A stretch of 6,891 nt of DNA from Oscillibacter sp. (GCA_022796315.1 JAAWIL010000109.1:1-6891); one strand, 5' to 3'; positions 1 through 6,072 are shown, counted from the stretch's first letter. Made by a program: numbers and translations. Notes: generated from the letters alone by a model not told the origin.

Positions 1-2
1 GA

Positions 3-93
3 AGTCCACCGTCAGGCCGTTTCACGGCCCCTGGGGCGCCTATGCGCCCCAGGGTTGAAAAGAAGCATTTGCTTCTTTTCAACTGCGGTGACT
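3..93 (+). other. Compact multi-hairpin element (three stem-loops inside a closing helix)
   Basis: The sequence shows three perfect, directly adjacent hairpins: 15-20/24-29 (6 bp, loop TTC), 29-39/44-54 (11 bp, loop CTAT) and 55-66/67-70/71-82 (12 bp, loop ATTT). The flanks AGTCCACCG (3-11) and CGGTGACT (86-93) can pair with one bulged C, which would close the whole as a four-way-junction-like fold. It ends just before the terminator at 96-131, so it probably lies in the 3' untranslated end of the transcript entering from the left. The inverted symmetry means either strand could fold. I do not recognise an Rfam family. It may be a structured RNA, an intergenic repeat unit or an RNA-processing/stability element; the sequence alone cannot decide. 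Confidence 0.5.
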
Positions 94-95
94 AT

Positions 96-131
96 ACCAC
101 CGGAGCGCGGGGACGCTCCGGTGGTTTTTTT
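96..131 (+). terminator. Strong rho-independent terminator of the upstream gene
   Basis: A perfect 12-bp GC-rich stem (96-107 paired with 114-125, loop CGGGGA) runs straight into a run of seven T (125-131). This is a textbook intrinsic terminator on the + strand. It should end the transcript entering from left of the window and insulate the ddl promoter. A much weaker 4-bp stem (134-137/144-147) followed by five T (148-152) could act as a back-up, but it is too short to call separately. Confidence 0.9.
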
Positions 132-157
132 GCGGCGTTCGGGCGCCTTTTTGGCAG

Positions 158-201
158 TTGTATTCTGTTTCCAGTTGTGCTAAAATAAAAAAGATTATAA
201 T
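158..201 (+). promoter_or_regulatory. Candidate sigma-A promoter(s) for ddl-murF-ABC-F
   Basis: This AT-rich stretch stands out from the GC-rich surroundings and follows the terminator. A perfect TATAAT lies at 196-201, with a partial -35 TTGTGC at 175-180 (15-bp spacer, short). An overlapping alternative is TTGTAT (158-163), a 17-bp spacer, then TAAAAT (181-186). Transcription would start near 192-194 or 207-209. With the first option, the in-frame ATG at 202 lies upstream of the transcript start, which argues against its use as the ddl start codon. The -10 box is convincing; the -35 assignment is uncertain. Confidence 0.6.
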
Positions 202-206
202 ATGGA

Positions 207-300
207 TGATATAGCCATTGCAGAGGAAAAGCGGCGTCTGCTTCTTTTCCTCCGGCGGAGCAAAGGTCCGCCGGAGCGCCCAGGGCACAGGGAGGATCAT
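207..300 (+). promoter_or_regulatory. Structured 5' leader of ddl with two abutting hairpins
   Basis: The predicted leader holds two hairpins. The first pairs GAGGAAAAG (223-231) with CTTTTCCTC (244-252). The second pairs CTCCGGCGGA (250-259) with TCCGCCGGAG (267-276), loop GCAAAGG. They share positions 250-252, so both cannot form at full length. No T-run follows either one, so this is not an obvious transcription attenuator. The second hairpin ends 13 nt before the ddl ribosome binding site. The leader could affect initiation or mRNA stability, or it may be a repeat remnant. No known riboswitch was recognised. Confidence 0.4.
290..295 (+). promoter_or_regulatory. Ribosome binding site that fixes the ddl start
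   Basis: GGGAGG lies 5 nt before the ATG at 301. The only upstream in-frame ATG (202) has no Shine-Dalgarno sequence and sits in or beside the promoter -10 region. This site therefore selects 301 as the start. Confidence 0.85.
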
Positions 301-1359
301 ATGAAAATCGTTGTATTGGCAGGGGGCCTCTCCCCGGAGCGGGAGGTCTCCCTGGTATCCGGCACCGGCGTGTGCCGGGCGCTGCGGAAGCTGGGCCATC
401 GGGCCGTGCTGGCGGATCTGTATCTGGGACTGGAGGACGTTCCGGCGGATCTGGAGACGCTGTTTGACGCCCCGGACGGGCGGTGCCCCACGGCGGCTGT
501 CCGGACCACCGCGCCGGACCTGGAGGCGGTGCGCCGCCAGCGGCGGGACCGGAGTCCCAGTCACATCGGGCCCCACGTGCTGGAGCTGTGCGCCCTGGCG
601 GACCTGGTCTTTCTGGGCCTGCACGGCCGGGAGGGAGAGGACGGCCGCATCCAGGCGGTCCTGGACCTGATGGGGATTCCCTACACGGGCAGCGGCTATC
701 TGAGCTCGGGCATGGCCATGGACAAGGCGGTGGCCAAACGGATGATGGACACCGCCGGAATCCCCACGCCGGAGTGGAAGCTCCTGGAGTACACGGAGGA
801 GGAGGCGGACCGCCTGGCGGCGGAGCTGCCCATGCCCTGCGTGGTGAAGAACACCACCGGCGGGTCCTCCCTGGGCGTGTTTCTGCCGGAGACCCGGGAG
901 GCCCTGGGGGAGGCCCTGAAAAAGGTGCGCTCCTTCGGCGGGCAGGTGCTGTGGGAGCGGCGGATCTTTGGCCGGGAGCTGACGGTGGCGGTGCTGGGTG
1001 AGCGGGCGCTGCCGGCGGTGGAGACCGTTCCCGTGGGGAAGGACTTTGACTATGAGGCCAAGTACCAGGCGGGGGCCGCTCGGGAGATCTGCCCGGCGGA
1101 GATCCCGCCGGAGATCGCGGAGGCCGCCGGAGACCTGGCCCTGCGGGTTCACCGCCTGCTGGGGATGGAGGTCTACTCCCGGACGGACATGATCCTGGAC
1201 CGGGAGAACCGGCTGTGGTGCCTGGAGCTGAACTCCCTGCCGGGGATGACGCCCACCAGCTTTGTCCCCCGGGAGGCCCGTGCGGTGGGGATGAGCTATG
1301 AGGAGCTCTGCGGGGAGATCGTCCGGCTGAGCCTGAATGTAAAGAGGAGAGAAGACTGA
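301..1359 (+). CDS. ddl: D-alanine--D-alanine ligase (Ddl)
   Basis: This 352-residue cytoplasmic ATP-grasp ligase joins two D-alanines, using ATP, to make the dipeptide added by MurF. The N-terminal substrate loop GGLSPEREVSLVSG (residues 8-21) carries the conserved Glu15. LGLHGREGEDGRIQ (105-118) and PYTGSG (127-132) are typical of the family. The phosphate-binding loop is around NTTGGSSLGVF (184-194). The omega-loop pair Lys254-Tyr255 matches D-Ala-D-Ala specificity (Phe replaces this Tyr in D-lactate-adding relatives). CPA (264-266), Arg294/Asp296, and ELNSLPGMTPTS (309-320), with metal ligands Glu309 and Asn311, complete the active site. Residues about 40-95 are longer than in E. coli DdlB, as in clostridial Ddl. 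It is first of a tightly packed run, 1 bp before murF. The start at 301 is preferred because of its GGGAGG and the conserved N-terminal MKIVVLAGG. One oddity is VVKN rather than the common VVKP at 181-184. Confidence 0.96.
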   Translation: MKIVVLAGGLSPEREVSLVSGTGVCRALRKLGHRAVLADLYLGLEDVPADLETLFDAPDGRCPTAAVRTTAPDLEAVRRQRRDRSPSHIGPHVLELCALADLVFLGLHGREGEDGRIQAVLDLMGIPYTGSGYLSSGMAMDKAVAKRMMDTAGIPTPEWKLLEYTEEEADRLAAELPMPCVVKNTTGGSSLGVFLPETREALGEALKKVRSFGGQVLWERRIFGRELTVAVLGERALPAVETVPVGKDFDYEAKYQAGAAREICPAEIPPEIAEAAGDLALRVHRLLGMEVYSRTDMILDRENRLWCLELNSLPGMTPTSFVPREARAVGMSYEELCGEIVRLSLNVKRRED

Positions 1360-1360
1360 T

Positions 1361-2740
1361 ATGGTGCCCATGACTGTGCAGGAAATCGCCGAGGCAGTAC
1401 ACGGCGAGTGGATGAATCCAAGGGAGGGCGCGGCCCCCGTGACGGAGGTCTGCACCGACAGCCGGAAGGTGCTTCCCGGCAGCCTCTTCCTGCCCTGGGT
1501 GGGCGAGAAGTTCGACGGACACGATTTCATAGACAAGGCCCTCAGCGGCGGCGCGGCGGGGTGTCTGTGCGCCCGGGCGCCGGAGACGCTGCGGCCGGAT
1601 AAATTCTACATCCGGGTGGAGGACACCCGGCTGGCCCTGCGGGACCTGGCCTCCGCCTATCGGGGGCGGTTCCGGATTCCCTTCATCCAGATTACCGGCA
1701 GCGTGGGGAAGACCACCACCAAGGAAATGCTGGCCGCCGTGCTGGGGACGAAGCTGCGGGTCCACAAGACGCCGGAGAACTACAACAACGACATCGGCAC
1801 GCCCCTGACGCTGCTGGGCCTTGCCCCGGAGCACCAGGCGGCGGTGATCGAGACGGGCATGAACCACGCGGGGGAGATCCGCTACCTGGGAGAGATGGTG
1901 CGGCCGGACATCGCCCTGATCTCCAACATCGGCGACGCCCACATCGAGTTTCTGGGGAGCCGGGAGGGCATCCTCCAGGCCAAGTGTGAGATTTTTGAGC
2001 ACCTGCGGGAGGGGGGGCTGGCGGTCCTCAATGGGGACGATCCCCTGCTGGATACCCTTCAGCTGCCGGTCCGGACCCTGCGCTGCGGCCAGTCCGAGCA
2101 CTGCCAGGTGCGGATCACGGAGATTGCCGACCACGGCGTGGAGGGCATCACCTGCACCGTGGCCACGGAGCGGGAGGTCTACCGGCTGACGGTGCCGGCG
2201 CCGGGGGAGCACATGGCCTATCCCGCCGCCATGGCGGTGGCCGTGGCGGAGGAGCTGGGCCTGAGCCGGGACGAGATCGTCCGGGGCGCCGCCGCCTTCG
2301 CGCCCACGGGGTCCCGGATGCGGGTGGTGCGGCTGCCGCAGCGGAGGATTCTCCTGGATGACTGCTACAACGCCAATCCCCAGTCGGTCACGGCGGCGCT
2401 GGAGGTGCTGGCCAAGACGGAGTGCGAGCGGACCGTGGCGGTGCTGGGGGATATGGGCGAGCTGGGGGACCTGACAGATCAGGCCCACTACAACATGGGC
2501 GCCCTGGCCGCCATGCTGGGCATCGACATGGTGGTGGCCGTGGGCTCCAAGGCGGACCGGATTGCCGACGGAGTCTCTCTGAGCGGCGGCACGGTGCTGT
2601 GCTTTGATACGACGGAGGAGGCGCTGCCGGCGCTGCGGGAGCAGCTGGGGCCGGACACCACCATGCTGGTGAAGGCGTCCCACGCCATGCGCTTTGGACA
2701 GCTGGTAGACCGGCTGAGAGGAATTTATGAGAAGGTATGA
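1361..2740 (+). CDS. murF: UDP-N-acetylmuramoyl-tripeptide--D-alanyl-D-alanine ligase (MurF)
   Basis: MurF adds the D-Ala-D-Ala made by Ddl to the UDP-MurNAc-tripeptide, completing the cytoplasmic pentapeptide precursor. At 459 residues it is of normal family length. The N-terminal substrate domain includes TDSRKVLPGSLFLP (32-45). The central ATPase domain has the P-loop TGSVGKTTTKEM (112-123), ENYNNDIGTPLT (139-150), ETGMNHAGEI (164-173) and Lys208 in LQAKCEIFE, the position of the carbamoylated lysine in Mur ligases. The C-terminal domain has DDCYNANPQSV (333-343), LGDMGELG (362-369) and VKASHAMRF (437-445), where many homologues read KGSR or KASR. GAGGAG (1344-1349) serves ATG 1361; ATG 1370, three codons in, is possible but further from it. 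It follows the ddl stop by 1 bp and overlaps the next gene by 4 bp, so it is almost certainly co-transcribed and translationally coupled. Confidence 0.97.
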   Translation: MVPMTVQEIAEAVHGEWMNPREGAAPVTEVCTDSRKVLPGSLFLPWVGEKFDGHDFIDKALSGGAAGCLCARAPETLRPDKFYIRVEDTRLALRDLASAYRGRFRIPFIQITGSVGKTTTKEMLAAVLGTKLRVHKTPENYNNDIGTPLTLLGLAPEHQAAVIETGMNHAGEIRYLGEMVRPDIALISNIGDAHIEFLGSREGILQAKCEIFEHLREGGLAVLNGDDPLLDTLQLPVRTLRCGQSEHCQVRITEIADHGVEGITCTVATEREVYRLTVPAPGEHMAYPAAMAVAVAEELGLSRDEIVRGAAAFAPTGSRMRVVRLPQRRILLDDCYNANPQSVTAALEVLAKTECERTVAVLGDMGELGDLTDQAHYNMGALAAMLGIDMVVAVGSKADRIADGVSLSGGTVLCFDTTEEALPALREQLGPDTTMLVKASHAMRFGQLVDRLRGIYEKV

Positions 2741-4632
2741 TTGAGATACAGGTAAACGGCCTGGTGAAATCCTTCGAGGTGGGGCACAATGTTCTGGACG
2801 GCCTGACCTTTCAGATTGACCAGGGGGAGCGGGTGGGCCTGCTGGGAAAAAACGGCGCGGGCAAGACTACGCTCTTTAAGATCTTAACCGGGGAGCTGGA
2901 CTGCGACGAGGGCACGGTCACCATTGGACAGGGCCGCCGTCTGGGTCTGATCTCCCAGATTCCCGTGTACCCCCCGGGGTATACGGTGGAGGAGGTGCTC
3001 CGTTCCGCCTTTTCCCGGCTGGAGAGCCTGGCCCGGGAGATGGAGTCCCTGGCGGAGCGGATGGCGGCGGGGGAGAGCGACCCCGCCCTGCTGCGGCGCT
3101 ACGGGTCCCTGACGGAGCGGTTCGAGGTCTTCGGCGGCTACGACACCGACGTGGCCGTGAACAAGATCGCGGGCGGCCTCTCCATCTCCCAGGAGATGCG
3201 GGGCCAGCTGTTTGACAGTCTCTCCGGCGGGGAGAAGACCCGGGTGAACCTGGGCCGCCTGATCCTGGAGGACACGGACATCCTGCTGCTGGACGAGCCC
3301 ACCAACCACCTGGACCTCCACGCCGTGGAGTGGCTGGAGGAGTATATCCGCTCCTTTCGGGGCACCGTGGTGGCCATCTCCCACGACCGGTACTTCCTGG
3401 ACCGGGTGGTGACCCGGGTCATTGAGGTGGCCGGGGGCAGGGCGGAGTTCTACAGCGGCAACTACAGCTTCTACGCCGTGGAGAAGGAGCGCCGCTATCA
3501 GGAGCGGCTGAAGCAATATGAGAAGGAGCAGGCCAAGATCCAGCAGCTGGAGAAGGCCGCGGATCAGCTGCGGGTTTGGGCGTTCATGGGCATGGATAAG
3601 ACCTACCGCCGGGCCGTGAACATCGAGCGGCGGATCGAGCGGATGCGCACCACCGCCAAGCCCACCAAGGCCCGGAAGATGGACGCCCGCTTCTCCACCG
3701 CGGAGTTTCACGGCGACGAGGTGCTGGGCATCCGGAACCTGGCGAAGGCCTACGGGGAGAAGCACCTCTTTGACGGGATTACCCTGAAGGTGGAGGGGGG
3801 CGAGCGGATTGCCCTGATCGGCGACAACGGAACCGGGAAATCCACCCTCATCAAGATGATTATGGGAGAGCTGTACCCCGACGAGGGCCGGATTCGGACC
3901 GGTCCCCAGGTGAAAGCGGCGTACCTGCCCCAGATCATCCGCTTCGACCACCCGGATTGGAACCTGGTGGAGAACATGATGGCGGCCAAAAAGGGCCTTT
4001 CGGCCCAGTCCGCCCGGAACCGTCTGGCGGCCTATGACTTCCGGGGCGAGGACGTGTTCAAGCCCGTGTCGGTGCTCTCCGGCGGGGAGCAGAGCCGTCT
4101 GCGGCTTTGTATGCTGATGGACGGCGAGGTGAACTTCCTGATCCTGGACGAGCCCACCAACCACCTGGACATCGCCTCCAGAGAGTGGATTGAGGAGGCG
4201 GTGGAGAGCTACGACGGGACGCTGCTGTTCGTCAGCCACGACCGGTACTTCATCAACCGCTTTGCCACCCGGATCTGGGAGCTGGAGGGGGAGACGGTCA
4301 CGGACTATCCCATGGGCTTTACCCAGTACCGCCAGGAGAAGGCCCGGGAGGCGATGGAAAAACCGGAGACGCCGCAGGTGAAGAAGGAGAAGGCGGAGCG
4401 CCCCGTCCGGGGCAACAAGGCCCAGCAGGCCGCGCGCCGCCAGCTGACCATCTGCGAGCGGGAAATCGCCAAGGCGGAGGAGCGGATTGCCGCCCTGGAG
4501 GCGGATATGGAAGCCGCCGCCTGCGACTATGAGAAGCTGACGGAGCTGACTGCGGAGCGGGAGGAGGCGCAGGCCGCGCTGGACGCGCTGTATGAGAAAT
4601 GGGAGCGGCTGAGCGAGGAGGCCGGCGAATAG
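2737..4632 (+). CDS. ABC-F family ATPase (ribosome-associated, duplicated ABC domains)
   Basis: This 631-residue soluble protein has two ABC ATPase domains and no membrane segment, which defines the ABC-F class. Family members bind the ribosomal E site and act as translation factors or, in some branches, antibiotic-resistance proteins. Domain 1 has Walker A GKNGAGKTT (37-45), signature LSGGEKTR (162-169), Walker B with LLLDEPTNHLD (catalytic Glu187) and switch His216. Domain 2 has GDNGTGKST (362-370), LSGGEQSR (447-454), LILDEPTNHLD (catalytic Glu472) and His501. Residues about 247-320 form the charged, helical linker that reaches the P-site tRNA in ABC-F proteins. A Lys/Glu/Ala-rich C-terminal tail (about 535-631) looks like a coiled coil, as in Uup- and YdiF-like members. 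Both sites look catalytically intact. The start codon overlaps the murF stop (ATGA). Its usable Shine-Dalgarno, GAGAGGA (2716-2722), is distant, suggesting reinitiation. The exact subfamily is not resolved. Confidence 0.95.
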   Translation: MIEIQVNGLVKSFEVGHNVLDGLTFQIDQGERVGLLGKNGAGKTTLFKILTGELDCDEGTVTIGQGRRLGLISQIPVYPPGYTVEEVLRSAFSRLESLAREMESLAERMAAGESDPALLRRYGSLTERFEVFGGYDTDVAVNKIAGGLSISQEMRGQLFDSLSGGEKTRVNLGRLILEDTDILLLDEPTNHLDLHAVEWLEEYIRSFRGTVVAISHDRYFLDRVVTRVIEVAGGRAEFYSGNYSFYAVEKERRYQERLKQYEKEQAKIQQLEKAADQLRVWAFMGMDKTYRRAVNIERRIERMRTTAKPTKARKMDARFSTAEFHGDEVLGIRNLAKAYGEKHLFDGITLKVEGGERIALIGDNGTGKSTLIKMIMGELYPDEGRIRTGPQVKAAYLPQIIRFDHPDWNLVENMMAAKKGLSAQSARNRLAAYDFRGEDVFKPVSVLSGGEQSRLRLCMLMDGEVNFLILDEPTNHLDIASREWIEEAVESYDGTLLFVSHDRYFINRFATRIWELEGETVTDYPMGFTQYRQEKAREAMEKPETPQVKKEKAERPVRGNKAQQAARRQLTICEREIAKAEERIAALEADMEAAACDYEKLTELTAEREEAQAALDALYEKWERLSEEAGE

Positions 4633-4655
4633 CAAAGAGCCCCTGCATAAGCCGG

Positions 4656-4773
4656 AAAAAAGTTTCGTCCACCTTTTCAAAGGTGGCGGGGGTCCAGGGG
4701 GCGGCGCCCCTGGGGACCTGGGGCAAAGCCCCAGATGCAGCGAAGAGAAGCGAGGCGAAGCCCATGCTTCTCT
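4656..4773. repeat. Hairpin-array intergenic element, probable dispersed repeat
   Basis: Within the 171-bp gap between the ABC-F and DUF218 genes lies a chain of inverted repeats: CCACCTTT/AAAGGTGG (4669-4676/4679-4686), CCAGGGG/CCCCTGG (4694-4700/4707-4713), CTGGGGC-AAA-GCCCCAG (4718-4734) and AGAGAAGC/GCTTCTCT (4744-4751/4766-4773, with a GGC-GAA-GCC minihairpin in its loop). None is followed by a T-run on the + strand, so it is not a plain terminator. An A6 run (4656-4661) gives a loose terminator-like arrangement on the minus strand only. The style resembles hairpin-rich intergenic repeats I recall from Oscillospiraceae genomes, but copy number cannot be seen here. It could shape mRNA stability between the two gene groups. 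Confidence 0.55.
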
Positions 4774-4803
4774 AAAAGCACCCTCAACGGAAGAAAAACA
4801 ACC

Positions 4804-5559
4804 ATGAAAAAAACAAAGTATCTATGGATCACAATCTTATTTCTCCTGGGCCTGGGCCTCATCACCATCCCCAACGGAATGCGCTTCACCGGCTTCCTGC
4901 TGCTGTGGACCGCGGCCCTCTGGGTGGTCTGGCTGGCTTTGACCCGCTGGGCAAAGCGCTCCAAAACCGGCCGTTGGTGCCGCCGGATCTACTCCGGGGG
5001 CCTGGCCGCCGTTCTGGCGGTTCTCTGTGCCTTTGAAACCGCCATTGTGTTTCGAGGCGAGGCGGACAACTCCGCCATCCCCGTGGACGCCGTCATCGTC
5101 CTGGGCGCCGGAGTCAACGGCGAGACGCCCTCGGCGGCCCTGTGGTCCCGCATCCGGGCGGCGGAGGACTATCTGAAAAAACACCCGGACGTGCCGGTGG
5201 TGCTCTCCGGCGGACAGGGGCCGGGAGAGGAGATCACCGAGGCGGAGGCCATGCGCCGGGCGCTCTGGACCGGCAGCGAGACGGAGAACGCCCGCTACCT
5301 CCTGGAGGAGCGCTCCACCAGCACGGCGGAGAACTTCCGGTTCTCCAAGGAGATCCTGGAGGAGTATGGCCTCGACACGGACACGGCGGTAATCGCCGTG
5401 GTGACCAACGACTTCCACTGCTTCCGGACACACCTGATCGCCCAGCGGGCGGGACTCCGCACCATCGACGTGCCGGCGGAGCTGCCCTGGTGGTGGCTGA
5501 CGGCCAACTACTACGTGCGGGAGGCCTTTGCCCTGGTGAAAACGCTGTTATTTGACTGA
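4804..5559 (+). CDS. Membrane-anchored DUF218 (SanA/YdcF/ElyC-type) protein
   Basis: This predicted 251-residue protein has hydrophobic helices at about 6-23, 28-47 and 64-82, then a soluble DUF218 domain from about 95 to the end. Domain motifs are DAVIVLGAGVNGETPSAA (95-112), VVLSGGQGPGEEITEAEAM (132-150), LEERSTSTAEN (167-177) and VTNDFHCFR (200-208). The fold is known, but the biochemical activity of most members is not. Enterobacterial relatives SanA and ElyC are tied to envelope permeability, vancomycin sensitivity and lipid-carrier-dependent wall synthesis, so an envelope role is reasonable but inferred. I chose ATG 4804 (MKKTKYLWIT, a normal membrane-protein N terminus, weak GGAAG at 4789-4793). 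The longer in-frame ATG at 4735 would put the hairpin element into protein. The stop overlaps the ribosome binding site of the following flavodoxin gene, so the pair is likely co-transcribed. No clear promoter was found upstream. Confidence 0.88.
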   Translation: MKKTKYLWITILFLLGLGLITIPNGMRFTGFLLLWTAALWVVWLALTRWAKRSKTGRWCRRIYSGGLAAVLAVLCAFETAIVFRGEADNSAIPVDAVIVLGAGVNGETPSAALWSRIRAAEDYLKKHPDVPVVLSGGQGPGEEITEAEAMRRALWTGSETENARYLLEERSTSTAENFRFSKEILEEYGLDTDTAVIAVVTNDFHCFRTHLIAQRAGLRTIDVPAELPWWWLTANYYVREAFALVKTLLFD

Positions 5560-5563
5560 GGAG
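5558..5563 (+). promoter_or_regulatory. Ribosome binding site that fixes the flavodoxin start
   Basis: GAGGAG lies 6 nt before ATG 5570 and overlaps the DUF218 gene's TGA (5557-5559). The in-frame TTG at 5552 lies upstream of this site and so cannot be served by it. The overlap suggests translational coupling of the two genes. Confidence 0.85.
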
Positions 5564-5569
5564 AACGCT

Positions 5570-6052
5570 ATGAGTGACATCTTATGTGTGTACTACTCCC
5601 GGACGGGACACACCAAGCAGGCTATGGAGGAGATTGCCCAGGCCCTGGACGCGGAGCTGGCGGAGATCAGCGACGGCATGGACCGCAGCGGCGCCCTGGG
5701 GGTCCTGCGCAGCGGGCTGGACGCCATGCGGCGGACCACGCGCCCGATCAAATCCTTTCAGCCCCGGCGGCCCCTGGAGAGCTACCGGCTGGTGATCGTG
5801 GGGTCCCCCATCTGGGCGGGGCGGTGCAGCTCCGTGGTCCGGGGATTTTTGAAGCAGTACGGGAAGATGATCTCCAACGCCGCCTATGTGGTGACCCGGG
5901 GCAGCGAGGACCGGAACGAGGACGTCTTTGACCAGATGGACCTGTATACCCCCTGCGGCCACCAGGCCGCCGTGTCGCTGCGCAAAGGCTCCGTGGGCTA
6001 TGCCTTCTGGGAGGAAGAGTTCCTGCGGCAGGTCCGGGAATTTTTGAAGTGA
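5570..6052 (+). CDS. Flavodoxin-like FMN-binding protein
   Basis: This 160-residue cytoplasmic protein matches short-chain flavodoxins and flavodoxin-family reductases. The N terminus, ILCVYYSRTGHTKQAMEEIA (4-23), gives a first beta strand and the FMN phosphate loop SRTGHT (10-15, the (T/S)xTGxT pattern). The central LVIVGSPIWAGRCSSVVRGF (74-93) is the usual second flavin loop. AAYVVTRGSE (104-113) fits the next strand and loop. It presumably binds FMN and carries electrons or acts as a small oxidoreductase; the partner is unknown, and no ferredoxin reductase or hydrogenase gene is near. Residues about 35-70, rich in Arg and Ser, are less conserved and may form a family-specific insert. It starts 10 nt after the DUF218 stop and 38 bp before prfA. 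No signal peptide or metal-binding cluster is visible; Cys6, Cys87 and Cys129 are scattered. Confidence 0.88.
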   Translation: MSDILCVYYSRTGHTKQAMEEIAQALDAELAEISDGMDRSGALGVLRSGLDAMRRTTRPIKSFQPRRPLESYRLVIVGSPIWAGRCSSVVRGFLKQYGKMISNAAYVVTRGSEDRNEDVFDQMDLYTPCGHQAAVSLRKGSVGYAFWEEEFLRQVREFLK

Positions 6053-6053
6053 C

Positions 6054-6072
6054 GCCGTGATTTTCACGGTTT
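6054..6072 (+). promoter_or_regulatory. Small hairpin between flavodoxin gene and prfA
   Basis: CCGTGA (6055-6060) pairs with TCACGG (6064-6069) around a TTT loop, extended by a G-T wobble (6054/6070) and followed by only TTT. The T-run is too short for efficient termination, so at most it would be a partial terminator or an mRNA end-processing stem that lets prfA be read through from upstream. Confidence 0.35.

Noticed and set aside
202..300. Extended ddl start at ATG 202 (33 extra residues)
   Set aside because: It overlaps the TATAAT -10 box, has no Shine-Dalgarno, and would translate the leader hairpins; the conserved Ddl N terminus begins at 301.
1051..1075. Possible D-lactate or D-serine ligase (vancomycin-resistance type)
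   Set aside because: The omega-loop retains Lys-Tyr (254-255), the D-Ala-D-Ala form, and no vanH, vanX or vanT-like neighbour is present.
79..1536. 485-codon open frame on the minus strand
   Set aside because: It is antisense to ddl and has no ribosome binding site or recognisable domain. It also crosses the terminator and promoter region.
92..2683. 863-codon open frame on the minus strand
   Set aside because: It lies antisense to ddl and murF, and the translation is Pro/Arg/Gly/His-rich with no domain. Long stop-free antisense frames are expected opposite GC-rich genes with strong third-position bias.
2884..4680. 598-codon open frame on the minus strand
   Set aside because: It is antisense to the ABC-F gene, low-complexity in Leu/Gly/His/Val, with no recognisable motif; a shadow of the real gene.
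4669..4686. Terminator for the ABC-F gene
   Set aside because: The stem is good, but it is followed by GC-rich sequence rather than T residues on the + strand, so it cannot be called an intrinsic terminator.
4735..4803. Upstream ATG for the DUF218 gene (23 extra residues)
   Set aside because: The extension is Arg/Ser-rich, encoded by the hairpin element, and would bury the natural MKKTK-hydrophobic N terminus.
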